From Marinospirillum sp. (GTDB lineage Bacteria; Pseudomonadota; Gammaproteobacteria; Pseudomonadales; Halomonadaceae), in contig SKOQ01000192.1 of the NCBI GenBank assembly GCA_007119985.1, positions 1 to 6,856 of the forward strand: a DNA stretch of 6,856 nucleotides. The letters are read 5' to 3'. The notes beneath the pieces were generated by a model. That model did no database searches, had not been told where the DNA came from, and was given only the letters and a program-made list of their open reading frames with translations. Both the position numbers and the translations under genes were made by a program. Of the stretch, positions 1 through 5,363 are shown one piece after another (position 1 is the stretch's first letter; each line of letters begins with the position of its first letter).

Positions 1-2246
1 AAGACACTACCATCCTTACGATAGCGGATATAAGAGTGGGGCTGGCCTTCGCGGATATTCTCCATTAACTGCTGCACATGGGCCTCAGGATCACCGGGGC
101 CATACTCTCCACGTTCAGCGTTATAGCGAAAGATTTCAATCGCGGGGCGGCCAACACGAATAAAATGATCAGGAAAGTGAAAAAGCTCCAGATAACGCTG
201 ATTCCACACCACCAAATTCAGGTGTTTATCCACCACGCTCACCCCTTGAGAGAGGTTTTCTATCGTTGATTGTAAGAGGCTACGGTTAAACTCCAACACT
301 TGCGAAGCTTCATCGACAATCGAGATCACATCCGAGATTTTGATCTCCTTGCCTTGCAAGGCTGAACTCATGACCACTCGTGCCGAAGATGCCCCCAAGA
401 CACCGGCCAGCAGACGCTCGGTCAGCTGGATTAATTCAATACTGGCTGGATCTTCATTCTTCAGCGGCTCTAAGCCCCGCTTAAAGGCATAGTCATAGAA
501 AGCACGGTCTACTACCTCCTGGCCGACAAAACGCTCAGCGACGACACGCAAATCGCCCAGCTTGGTGGCCCCCTGCCAGGGACGCGGGGCCTTGACAACC
601 TTCGGCTCCAAGCTATCAACAAAGGCAGAGGCTTGGATACGATCGATCACTCTTTGGCGCGTTAAGCGCGAGACCAGAATATAAGCGAGCAGGTTACTTC
701 CTAAGCTCCACAGCACGCCTTGCGTAAAGAAATCCAACTGATCTAAACCAAGCAAGGCTGTCGGTCTCAACCAAGCCACACCCCAAGGGCCATGTGTGAG
801 TAGCTGATGGCTCACCAAACCCGCCATTTCTAAGCTAGGCAGCAGCAGAGTGTAGGCCCAAAAAAAGCCGCCCAAGATAAGACCGCTCAGCACACCCCAG
901 CGATTGCCGGTCTTCCAGATCAATCCACCGAGGGCTGCTGGAGCTAACTGCCCTATCGCAGCAAAAGCCAGAAAACCTGTTGCGGCCAGTGAGTTAAATT
1001 CGGCAATCGTGCGGTAGGTGAGATAGCCCAACAGAATAATAAAGACCGTCGTCAAACGCCTGACCAGTACCACCACACGGCCAAAATGCTGGTGGGAGCC
1101 ACCATGCGTCCAACGCGTTTTCAAAAGAAAGGGAATGACGATTTCATTCGAGACCATAATGCTCACCGCCACGGTGGTCATAATCACCATACTGGTCGCC
1201 GCTGAGAAACCACCAATATAGGCCACCAAGGTCAGGCTGGGTGAATCAAAAGCCATCGGCAACAAAAGAACAAAGGTGTCTGGCTCTACACTACCTGGCG
1301 CAAAGGTCAATAAGCCGGCCAAGGCCAAGGGCATCACCATGAGCGCAATCAATAACAAATACACAGGCAAAAACCAGCGGGCGTAACGCGCATCATCTCG
1401 ATGAGCATTTTCGACTACGGTGACATGAAACATGCGCGGCAACAAAATCACCGCCATCATCGCCAGCAGCGTCTGCGCGATAAAGCCTTGATTCAATGCG
1501 CTATAGTCGAGTTCTGTTGCAAAAGGCCGTTGCTGTTGCACCTGAGTGATCAAATCCTCAAGACCACCGAAGACCCCCCAAATCACAAAGCCGCCCAAGA
1601 GTAAAAAAGCCGCCATTTTAATGACCGATTCAAAGGCAATCGCCCGCATCAAGCCTTCATGGTGCTCAGTGGCATTCACCTGCCGCGTACCAAACAGCAG
1701 AGCAAAGACGCCCAGAGCCAAGGCCACATAAAACGCGGTATCCAGTAAGAGCGCTTCTTGGCCTAATCCCTCTAGACCAGCAGCCGAGTTCACTTCTGGA
1801 TTCTCTGTCAATAGGCTGTAAGCCATACTGATTGCCTTAAGTTGCAAGGCGACATAAGGCAAGGTTCCCACAAGGGCAAAGAGCGTGACGATCACGGCCA
1901 AGGGCTGCCATTTACCATAGCGTGAGGCAATAAAATCAGCGATCGAGGTGATATTCTGGGCTTTACTCACACGAAACAGTTTACGCACCCAAGGCCAAGC
2001 CAGCAGATAGGTCAAAATGGGGCCCAAAAAAATACTCAGATACATCCAGCCGCCAGCCGCCGCTTGCCCTACAGCACCATAGAAGGTCCATGAAGTACAG
2101 TAAACCGCGAGGGCAAGACTATAAATCCATGGACGCGCCACTGGCATCCGCTGCTGGCGGGCTTGCTGATCGCCATGCCAAGCAATCCCAAATAAAAGAA
2201 GGAGGTAGAGTAAGGAAAAAAGTATCAGCTGCCAGCTGTGAAACAT
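1..2246 (-). CDS. crbS: Transporter-sensor histidine kinase of the CrbS/MxtR type, N-terminal 748 residues (3' end outside window)
   Basis: Reading the minus strand from 2246 gives an open frame with no stop down to the window edge. Residues 1-528 form a sodium:solute symporter domain with about 13 hydrophobic helices. Family motifs include ATEHHEGL (192-199) and LPRMFHVTVVEN (269-280). A STAC-like linker follows (about 540-640, beginning SAFVD), then a PAS domain from about 657 carrying RYNAERGEYGPGD (707-719). The histidine kinase core, and in CrbS/MxtR also a receiver domain, should lie beyond base 1; full-length relatives exceed 1,100 residues. In Vibrio and Pseudomonas, CrbS/MxtR with the LuxR-type regulator CrbR/ErdR controls acetate use genes such as acs. 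Start: TGA at 2264-2262 is in frame just upstream, and a GAGGTGG ribosome site precedes ATG. It is divergent from a symporter operon, which fits this role. CbrA (histidine sensing) has the same N-terminal plan and is the main alternative; the PAS sequence and context favour CrbS. Confidence 0.85.
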   Translation of the reverse strand, partial: MFHSWQLILFSLLYLLLLFGIAWHGDQQARQQRMPVARPWIYSLALAVYCTSWTFYGAVGQAAAGGWMYLSIFLGPILTYLLAWPWVRKLFRVSKAQNITSIADFIASRYGKWQPLAVIVTLFALVGTLPYVALQLKAISMAYSLLTENPEVNSAAGLEGLGQEALLLDTAFYVALALGVFALLFGTRQVNATEHHEGLMRAIAFESVIKMAAFLLLGGFVIWGVFGGLEDLITQVQQQRPFATELDYSALNQGFIAQTLLAMMAVILLPRMFHVTVVENAHRDDARYARWFLPVYLLLIALMVMPLALAGLLTFAPGSVEPDTFVLLLPMAFDSPSLTLVAYIGGFSAATSMVIMTTVAVSIMVSNEIVIPFLLKTRWTHGGSHQHFGRVVVLVRRLTTVFIILLGYLTYRTIAEFNSLAATGFLAFAAIGQLAPAALGGLIWKTGNRWGVLSGLILGGFFWAYTLLLPSLEMAGLVSHQLLTHGPWGVAWLRPTALLGLDQLDFFTQGVLWSLGSNLLAYILVSRLTRQRVIDRIQASAFVDSLEPKVVKAPRPWQGATKLGDLRVVAERFVGQEVVDRAFYDYAFKRGLEPLKNEDPASIELIQLTERLLAGVLGASSARVVMSSALQGKEIKISDVISIVDEASQVLEFNRSLLQSTIENLSQGVSVVDKHLNLVVWNQRYLELFHFPDHFIRVGRPAIEIFRYNAERGEYGPGDPEAHVQQLMENIREGQPHSYIRYRKDGSV

Positions 2247-2256
2247 AGTCTGTCCA

Positions 2257-2263
2257 CCACCTC
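2257..2263 (-). promoter_or_regulatory. Ribosome binding site of the transporter-kinase gene
   Basis: On the minus strand GAGGTGG runs from 2263 to 2257 and ends 10 bases before the ATG at 2246. It overlaps the in-frame TGA at 2264-2262, so no longer N-terminus with a start in this frame is possible. Confidence 0.65.
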
Positions 2264-2312
2264 AAAGAAGGGATAAAAAAGGGCTGAGTGCATCAGGGCA
2301 TACAAGGCACAC

Positions 2313-2318
2313 AATATA
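2313..2318 (-). promoter_or_regulatory. Possible -10 element for the kinase gene
   Basis: TATATT reads on the minus strand from 2318 to 2313, about 67 bases upstream of the kinase start. The matching -35 position (ATTTTT, 16-base spacer) is poor. The 6-1-6 inverted repeat at 2324-2336 lies in the spacer. This is a weak call from sequence resemblance alone. Confidence 0.22.
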
Positions 2319-2323
2319 ACGGC

Positions 2324-2336
2324 TTCAAGCCTTGAA
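2324..2336. repeat. Perfect 6-1-6 inverted repeat (TTCAAG-C-CTTGAA), possible operator
   Basis: TTCAAG (2324-2329) and CTTGAA (2331-2336) are exact reverse complements around one central base. The dyad lies 77 bases upstream of the kinase start and inside the spacer of a possible minus-strand promoter. It could bind a dimeric regulator there. No regulator is identified. Confidence 0.4.
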
Positions 2337-2387
2337 AAATAGCGCGCTGCTTCGCCAAGAAGATCAGCAAAAAGACCTTCAGAGATT

Positions 2388-2398
2388 AGACTATTGTC
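2388..2398. promoter_or_regulatory. GACTA-N2-GTC dyad, copy 1 (upstream of the kinase gene)
   Basis: AGACTATTGTC contains GAC and its reverse complement GTC separated by four bases starting TA. The site ends 141 bases from the kinase start. The same pattern recurs at 2491-2501 and 5364-5374, and I found it nowhere in the coding sequence of this window on either strand. It is a candidate shared operator; the protein that binds it is unknown. Confidence 0.4.
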
Positions 2399-2442
2399 CT
2401 GCACTGCCCTTGTCACCAAAGAATCACATTCACCTAACACGC

Positions 2443-2451
2443 TGTTATATA
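2443..2451 (+). promoter_or_regulatory. Possible extended -10 element for the symporter operon
   Basis: TGTTATATA fits the extended -10 form TG-N-TATAAT loosely (four of six in the hexamer). No good -35 hexamer lies 16-18 bases upstream. If used, the leader would be about 150 bases long and would contain all the inverted repeats at 2508-2571 and GACTA-N2-GTC copy 2, which argues somewhat against it. Confidence 0.2.
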
Positions 2452-2490
2452 AGCAATAAAACACAAAAACTAATCCATCAATCTAGTTTA

Positions 2491-2501
2491 AGACTAAGGT
2501 C
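2491..2501. promoter_or_regulatory. GACTA-N2-GTC dyad, copy 2 (upstream of the symporter operon)
   Basis: AGACTAAGGTC, preceded by A at 2490, matches copy 3 at 5363-5374 in 11 of 12 bases. It ends 103 bases before the DUF4212 start. Copy 3 ends 91 bases before the DUF294-protein start, so the two sit at similar distances from their genes. A common regulator is inferred. Confidence 0.45.
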
Positions 2502-2507
2502 GGGGCT

Positions 2508-2525
2508 ATTCAGTCCGCACTGAAT
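2508..2525. repeat. Perfect 7-4-7 inverted repeat, possible operator or hairpin
   Basis: ATTCAGT (2508-2514) and ACTGAAT (2519-2525) are exact reverse complements around CCGC. The arms end in TTTT (2525-2528), so an RNA hairpin is possible, but the stem is AT-rich and the T-run short for a terminator. Its place about 80 bases upstream of the symporter operon start suits an operator. Confidence 0.45.
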
Positions 2526-2526
2526 T

Positions 2527-2539
2527 TTGCAGAATGCAA
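2527..2539. repeat. Perfect 5-3-5 inverted repeat (TTGCA-GAA-TGCAA), possible operator
   Basis: TTGCA (2527-2531) and TGCAA (2535-2539) are exact reverse complements. The centre lies 21 bases, about two helical turns and one face of DNA, from the centre of the 7-4-7 dyad. A further TTGCA half-site occurs at 2553-2557. The function is unknown. Confidence 0.35.
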
Positions 2540-2561
2540 TTGGATCTTCTCCTTGCACTGC

Positions 2562-2571
2562 GGGATATCCC
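2562..2571. repeat. Perfect 10-base palindrome GGGATATCCC
   Basis: An uninterrupted palindrome that ends 33 bases before the DUF4212 start codon. It would lie near a transcription start or in the leader. A chance palindrome of this length is not rare in several kilobases, so the functional claim is weak. Confidence 0.25.
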
Positions 2572-2591
2572 CACTCTCAATAACAATAAAC

Positions 2592-2595
2592 GGAG
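2592..2595 (+). promoter_or_regulatory. Ribosome binding site of the DUF4212 gene
   Basis: GGAG lies nine bases before the ATG at 2605. An in-frame TAA at 2587-2589 fixes this as the first possible start. Confidence 0.75.
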
Positions 2596-2604
2596 AGCAA
2601 CACT

Positions 2605-2865
2605 ATGGCAGATAATAACTCCAATGCTGCTGCATACTGGTCGGCGAACCTTCGCCTGATCTTTATCAGTTTTGCCGTTTGGCTGCTGGTATCTTTTGGT
2701 TTTGGCATCCTTCTACGCCCAATGCTGGCTGGCATTGCGGTTGGTGGAACGGATCTTGGCTTCTGGTTTGCCCAGCAAGGCTCGATTCTATCGTTTATCG
2801 CGATCATTTTCGTCTATGCATGGAAAATGAATCAGCTCGATAAAAAATTCGGCCTTGAGGAGTAA
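2605..2865 (+). CDS. DUF4212 small membrane subunit of a sodium:solute symporter
   Basis: An 86-residue protein of the TIGR03647/DUF4212 family, described as the putative small subunit of a sodium:solute symporter. Family features seen are YW..NLRLI (11-19), a first helix at about 17-38 containing WLLVSFGFGILL, the conserved LGFWFAQQGS (51-60), a second helix at about 60-74, and MNQLDKKFGL near the C-terminus. Both termini are hydrophilic, which suits two membrane passes in the inner membrane. Length is normal for the family. An in-frame stop at 2587-2589 and GGAG at 2592 support the start. It is followed after six bases by the large symporter gene, whose ribosome site lies in this gene's last codons, so the two should be co-transcribed and probably translationally coupled. 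Its exact role (assembly, stability or transport) is not known to me. Confidence 0.92.
   Translation: MADNNSNAAAYWSANLRLIFISFAVWLLVSFGFGILLRPMLAGIAVGGTDLGFWFAQQGSILSFIAIIFVYAWKMNQLDKKFGLEE
2857..2862 (+). promoter_or_regulatory. Ribosome binding site of the symporter, inside the upstream gene
   Basis: GAGGAG overlaps the last codons of the DUF4212 gene and lies nine bases before the symporter ATG at 2872. Ribosomes ending on the small subunit would expose or reinitiate at it, keeping the two subunits in proportion. Confidence 0.75.
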
Positions 2866-2871
2866 GCCACT

Positions 2872-4641
2872 ATGAGTCAATTTGCAATTAACCTGCTCTT
2901 TGTTGGGGCCTCCTTCGCGCTGTATATCGGGATTGCGATCTGGGCGCGTGCTGGCTCAACAAAAGAATTCTATGTCGCTGGCGGCGGGGTCCACCCAGTC
3001 ACCAACGGTATGGCCACGGCGGCCGATTGGATGTCAGCCGCTTCCTTTATCTCCATGGCGGGCCTTTTGGCATCAGGTGGTTACGCTGCGTCTTCCTTCC
3101 TGATGGGCTGGACAGGTGGCTATGTTATTCTTGCGCTGCTTCTGGCGCCTTACCTGCGCAAGTTCGGCAAGTTTACTGTGCCTGACTTTATCGGTGATCG
3201 CTTCTATAGCAGCACAGCGCGCACCATTGCGGTTGCCTGCTTGATCATCGCTTCTGTGACCTATGTTATCGGTCAGATGACTGGCGCGGGCGTAGCCTTC
3301 TCTCGCTTCCTTGAAGTGAGCAGCAGTGCCGGTATCTGGATTGCCGCGTTAATCGTGTTCCTCTATGCCGTTTTCGGCGGTATGAAAGGCATCACCTATA
3401 CGCAGGTCGCGCAGTACATCGTGCTGATCATTGCTTACACCATTCCTGCCGTCTTTATCTCTTTGCAGCTGACCGGCAACCCGATTCCGATGTTTGGTAT
3501 GTTCGGTACCCACGTCGAATCTGGCCTGCCCATGCTGCAGCTTCTTGATGAACTTGTGCGTGATCTTGGCTTCTCTGCCTACACTGCTGATCCTTCCAAC
3601 AAGATGAATATGGTGCTCTTCACCATGTCGCTGATGGTCGGTACAGCGGGTCTGCCTCACGTTATCATTCGCTTCTTCACTGTACCCAAAGTTGCTGATG
3701 CTCGCTGGTCCGCTGGCTGGGCACTGGTCTTCATCGCACTGCTTTATCTGACTGCACCTGCGGTGGGTTCGATGGCACGCTTGAACCTGATCACCACCAT
3801 GTATCCTGATGGTATTGATCAGCCTGCACTCGAATATACAGAGCGTCCAGATTGGATTAAGACTTGGGAACAAACAGGCCTGATCACCTTCAACGACCAC
3901 AATAATGATGGCCGTATCCAGATGTACAACTCTGCCAATGCTGACTTTGCACCAACTGCAGAAGCACGCGGCTGGGCAGGCAATGAGTTGACGGTCAACA
4001 ACGATATCTTGGTTCTCGCCAACCCTGAAATCGCACAGTTGCCTGGTTGGGTCATTGGCTTGATTGCCGCCGGTGGTATTGCTGCTGCTCTCTCAACTGC
4101 AGCCGGCTTATTGTTGGCCATTTCTTCTGCGATCAGTCATGACTTGATCAAGAAAACCATCAACCCCAGTATCAGCGAAAAAGGCGAAATGTTGGCGGCA
4201 CGTATCTCGATGGCAGTGGCCATTCTGTTGGCAACCTACCTCGGCTTGAATCCACCCGGATTTGCGGCACAGACGGTGGCTCTGGCCTTTGGTATCGCTG
4301 GTGCTTCACTCTTCCCAGTGTTGATGATGGGGATCTTCTCCAAGCGCGTGAACGATAAGGGCGCGATTGCCGGTATGCTCGCTGGCTTGGTCACCACCTT
4401 GCTGTATATCTTCACCTACCTTGGCTGGCTGTTCATTCCTGGCACCAACATGCTGCCTAACACACCAGATAACTGGTTGTTCGGTATCGCACCTCAGTCC
4501 TTCGGTGTGATTGGTGCCGTGATTAACTTCAGCGTTGCCTTTGCAGTCTCTAGCGCCACTAAAGCGCCACCTCAGGAAATCCAAGACCTGGTGGAAAGCG
4601 TTCGCTTCCCCAAAGGTGCTGGTGCGGCTATTGATCACTAA
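2872..4641 (+). CDS. Sodium:solute symporter, VC_2705 subfamily (large subunit), probable carboxylate/acetate-type transporter
   Basis: A 589-residue inner-membrane protein of the SLC5/SSSF superfamily, subfamily TIGR03648, which pairs with DUF4212. It should couple Na+ entry to uptake of a small solute. The subfamily is related to the acetate permease ActP, but the substrate cannot be read from the sequence. About 13 helices are visible: near residues 5-24, 44-75, 76-95, 117-140, 152-170, 179-202, 247-268, 278-302, 392-421, 440-458, 466-489, 498-522 and 543-566. TADW-type ATAADWMSAASF (48-59) and GGIAAALSTAAG (401-412) are recognisable. S408-T409 align with the Na2-site hydroxyl pair of the superfamily. 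A long loop (about 303-390), periplasmic if the N-terminus is outside, carries an EF-hand-like DHNNDGRIQMYN (342-353). Length is normal for the subfamily. The DUF4212 stop codon is in the same frame, six bases upstream, so no longer start is possible. Confidence 0.93.
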   Translation: MSQFAINLLFVGASFALYIGIAIWARAGSTKEFYVAGGGVHPVTNGMATAADWMSAASFISMAGLLASGGYAASSFLMGWTGGYVILALLLAPYLRKFGKFTVPDFIGDRFYSSTARTIAVACLIIASVTYVIGQMTGAGVAFSRFLEVSSSAGIWIAALIVFLYAVFGGMKGITYTQVAQYIVLIIAYTIPAVFISLQLTGNPIPMFGMFGTHVESGLPMLQLLDELVRDLGFSAYTADPSNKMNMVLFTMSLMVGTAGLPHVIIRFFTVPKVADARWSAGWALVFIALLYLTAPAVGSMARLNLITTMYPDGIDQPALEYTERPDWIKTWEQTGLITFNDHNNDGRIQMYNSANADFAPTAEARGWAGNELTVNNDILVLANPEIAQLPGWVIGLIAAGGIAAALSTAAGLLLAISSAISHDLIKKTINPSISEKGEMLAARISMAVAILLATYLGLNPPGFAAQTVALAFGIAGASLFPVLMMGIFSKRVNDKGAIAGMLAGLVTTLLYIFTYLGWLFIPGTNMLPNTPDNWLFGIAPQSFGVIGAVINFSVAFAVSSATKAPPQEIQDLVESVRFPKGAGAAIDH

Positions 4642-4654
4642 GCCAACCCCGCTT

Positions 4655-4678
4655 AAAGTGGGTGCGTTTGCCCACTTT
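4655..4678 (+). terminator. First hairpin after the symporter gene (weak terminator or mRNA 3' stabiliser)
   Basis: AAAGTGGG (4655-4662) and CCCACTTT (4671-4678) form a perfect 8-base stem with an 8-base loop. The stem begins 13 bases after the symporter stop. Only TTTT, part of the stem itself, followed by AAAT comes at the 3' end. It is therefore a modest terminator, and its A-run/T-run flanks would work similarly in both directions. Confidence 0.5.
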
Positions 4679-4693
4679 TAAATCGATCACTTT

Positions 4694-4718
4694 CGGGCTT
4701 CCTCACGGAGGCCCGTTT
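4694..4718 (+). terminator. Probable rho-independent terminator of the symporter operon
   Basis: CGGGCTTCC (4694-4702) pairs with GGAGGCCCG (4707-4715) over nine positions, one a G-U pair, closing a TCAC loop. The stem is GC-rich and is followed by TTT and then GCATT. It lies 15 bases after the first hairpin and 27 bases before the next gene's ATG, so it should reduce transcription into that gene. Confidence 0.65.
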
Positions 4719-4725
4719 GCATTCA

Positions 4726-4732
4726 GGAAGGA
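4726..4732 (+). promoter_or_regulatory. Ribosome binding site that decides the start of the two-helix membrane protein
   Basis: A purine-rich GGAAGGA ends 10 bases before the ATG at 4743. A longer in-frame reading from GTG at 4662 is possible, but it would begin inside the first hairpin, run through the second and add 27 residues unlike a membrane-protein N-terminus. The ATG is preferred. Confidence 0.7.
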
Positions 4733-4742
4733 AAGATTAACG

Positions 4743-5243
4743 ATGATTTGGCATTTAATTGCTGCTGTTTTTGCTGGCCTTGGCGCTGCTGGGGTCGCCC
4801 TTTTACTGAGAAAACTCAGTCGCAACCGATTGCCAAAGTGGATCATCCCTGCTTTTGCAGGCGCAGCCATGCTGGCCTTTCAATTGGGTATTGAGTACAG
4901 CTGGGTCAACACGAAGCAGGCTCAGCTCCCAGAAGGCAGCGTGATCATCAGCACGCAAGAAAGTCGCTATTTTTGGCGTCCTTGGACTTACCTTGCTCCG
5001 ATGACGACAGGCTTTACTGTCCTAGATAGCGCACAAATTCAACGCTCTGGCGCACTGGCTGAGTTCTATCTTTATCACTTTGAACGCGCCTATGTGGATC
5101 TACTCGAGGTGGAGCGCTATCAGCTGAACTGCCAAGATGGTGCACTCATCCCCTTCAATGCGAATCAAGAGCCCCGCCCTCAAGCAGTTAGTTATTTGGC
5201 TGAAGCCAATCCGTTGCGCCTTGCAATCTGCTCAACCCACTAA
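4743..5243 (+). CDS. Uncharacterised two-helix inner-membrane protein with a predicted periplasmic C-terminal domain
   Basis: I recognise no named family for this 166-residue protein. The first helix (about 3-22, WHLIAAVFAGLG...) and the second (about 33-51) flank a basic stretch, RKLSRNRLPK (23-32). By the positive-inside rule that stretch should be cytoplasmic, placing the remaining 115 residues in the periplasm. This domain begins EYSWVNTKQAQLPEG (51-65) and contains YFWRPWTYLAPMTTGFTVLD (76-95). It has two cysteines, C130 and C163, which could form a disulfide. The first residues would act as a membrane anchor and no cleavage site is evident. It lies 101 bases after the symporter gene, separated by two hairpins, and is on the same strand as both neighbours. 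It may be expressed by read-through at a low level or from a promoter I could not find. Position suggests, but does not show, a link to the transporter. Confidence 0.75.
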   Translation: MIWHLIAAVFAGLGAAGVALLLRKLSRNRLPKWIIPAFAGAAMLAFQLGIEYSWVNTKQAQLPEGSVIISTQESRYFWRPWTYLAPMTTGFTVLDSAQIQRSGALAEFYLYHFERAYVDLLEVERYQLNCQDGALIPFNANQEPRPQAVSYLAEANPLRLAICSTH

Positions 5244-5253
5244 TCTCTGACCA

Positions 5254-5291
5254 CTGAGCGCCCAGATCACTCATTGATCCTGAGCGCTCAG
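5254..5291. repeat. Paired 12-base palindromes forming a long hairpin, possible transcript end or double operator
   Basis: CTGAGCGCCCAG (5254-5265) and CTGAGCGCTCAG (5280-5291) differ at one base; the second is a perfect palindrome. They lie in direct orientation 26 bases apart. Because each is palindromic they also pair with one another: 5254-5261 with 5284-5291 (eight bases), continued inside by CAGATCA and TGATCCTG with one bulged base. The structure begins 11 bases after the stop of the preceding gene, where a terminator is expected. However, the following bases, CCTCTTACT, are a poor U-run. Confidence 0.5.
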
Positions 5292-5320
5292 CCTCTTACT
5301 GCCTTGCTCCGCCTTCAAGC

Positions 5321-5340
5321 ACCTGCTGTATTGCGCAGGT
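5321..5340. repeat. 6-8-6 inverted repeat
   Basis: ACCTGC (5321-5326) and GCAGGT (5335-5340) are exact reverse complements around an eight-base loop. No T-run follows, so a terminator role is unlikely. It lies 23 bases upstream of GACTA-N2-GTC copy 3. Confidence 0.25.
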
Positions 5341-5363
5341 CGGTTTGGCTCTCAATCCAGCCA

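Larger units (their letters stand above)
2247..2604. other. Divergent regulatory region between the kinase gene and the symporter operon
   Basis: These 358 bases hold no convincing gene. They contain a perfect 6-1-6 inverted repeat (2324-2336), two copies of the GACTA-N2-GTC dyad (2388-2398 and 2491-2501, each with its leading A), a 7-4-7 inverted repeat (2508-2525), a 5-3-5 inverted repeat (2527-2539) and a 10-base palindrome (2562-2571). The region must carry promoters for both strands. Weak -10-like sequences are visible at 2443-2451 (plus) and 2318-2313 (minus), but neither has a good -35 partner, which is compatible with activator-dependent promoters. Confidence 0.8.

Noticed and set aside
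2411..2428. CRP-like site (TGTCA ... TCACA)
   Set aside because: The half-sites are eight bases apart instead of six and one half-site is degenerate, so it does not fit the CRP consensus.
2225..2464. Minus-strand reading frame of 79 codons overlapping the kinase start, considered as an upstream peptide
   Set aside because: It begins at GTG with no good ribosome site, runs through the inverted repeats and has no recognisable features. It is more likely chance reading through a regulatory region.
2541..2556. Sigma-54-like -24/-12 promoter (TGG ... TTGC)
   Set aside because: The GG and GC elements are separated by 11 bases instead of the required 10, and the -24 box otherwise fits poorly. A similar 11-base-spaced GG/GC pair at 5347-5361 was rejected for the same reason.
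3349..3900. Long antisense reading frame (183 codons) opposite the symporter gene
   Set aside because: It lies wholly inside a well-supported gene on the other strand, its translation is hydrophilic with no recognisable domain, and it has no separate gene context. It is a codon-usage shadow.
4662..4742. A 27-residue longer N-terminus for the two-helix membrane protein, starting at GTG 4662
   Set aside because: This start lies in a hairpin and the extension would cross the probable terminator. The ATG at 4743 has a proper ribosome site and yields a normal membrane-anchor N-terminus.
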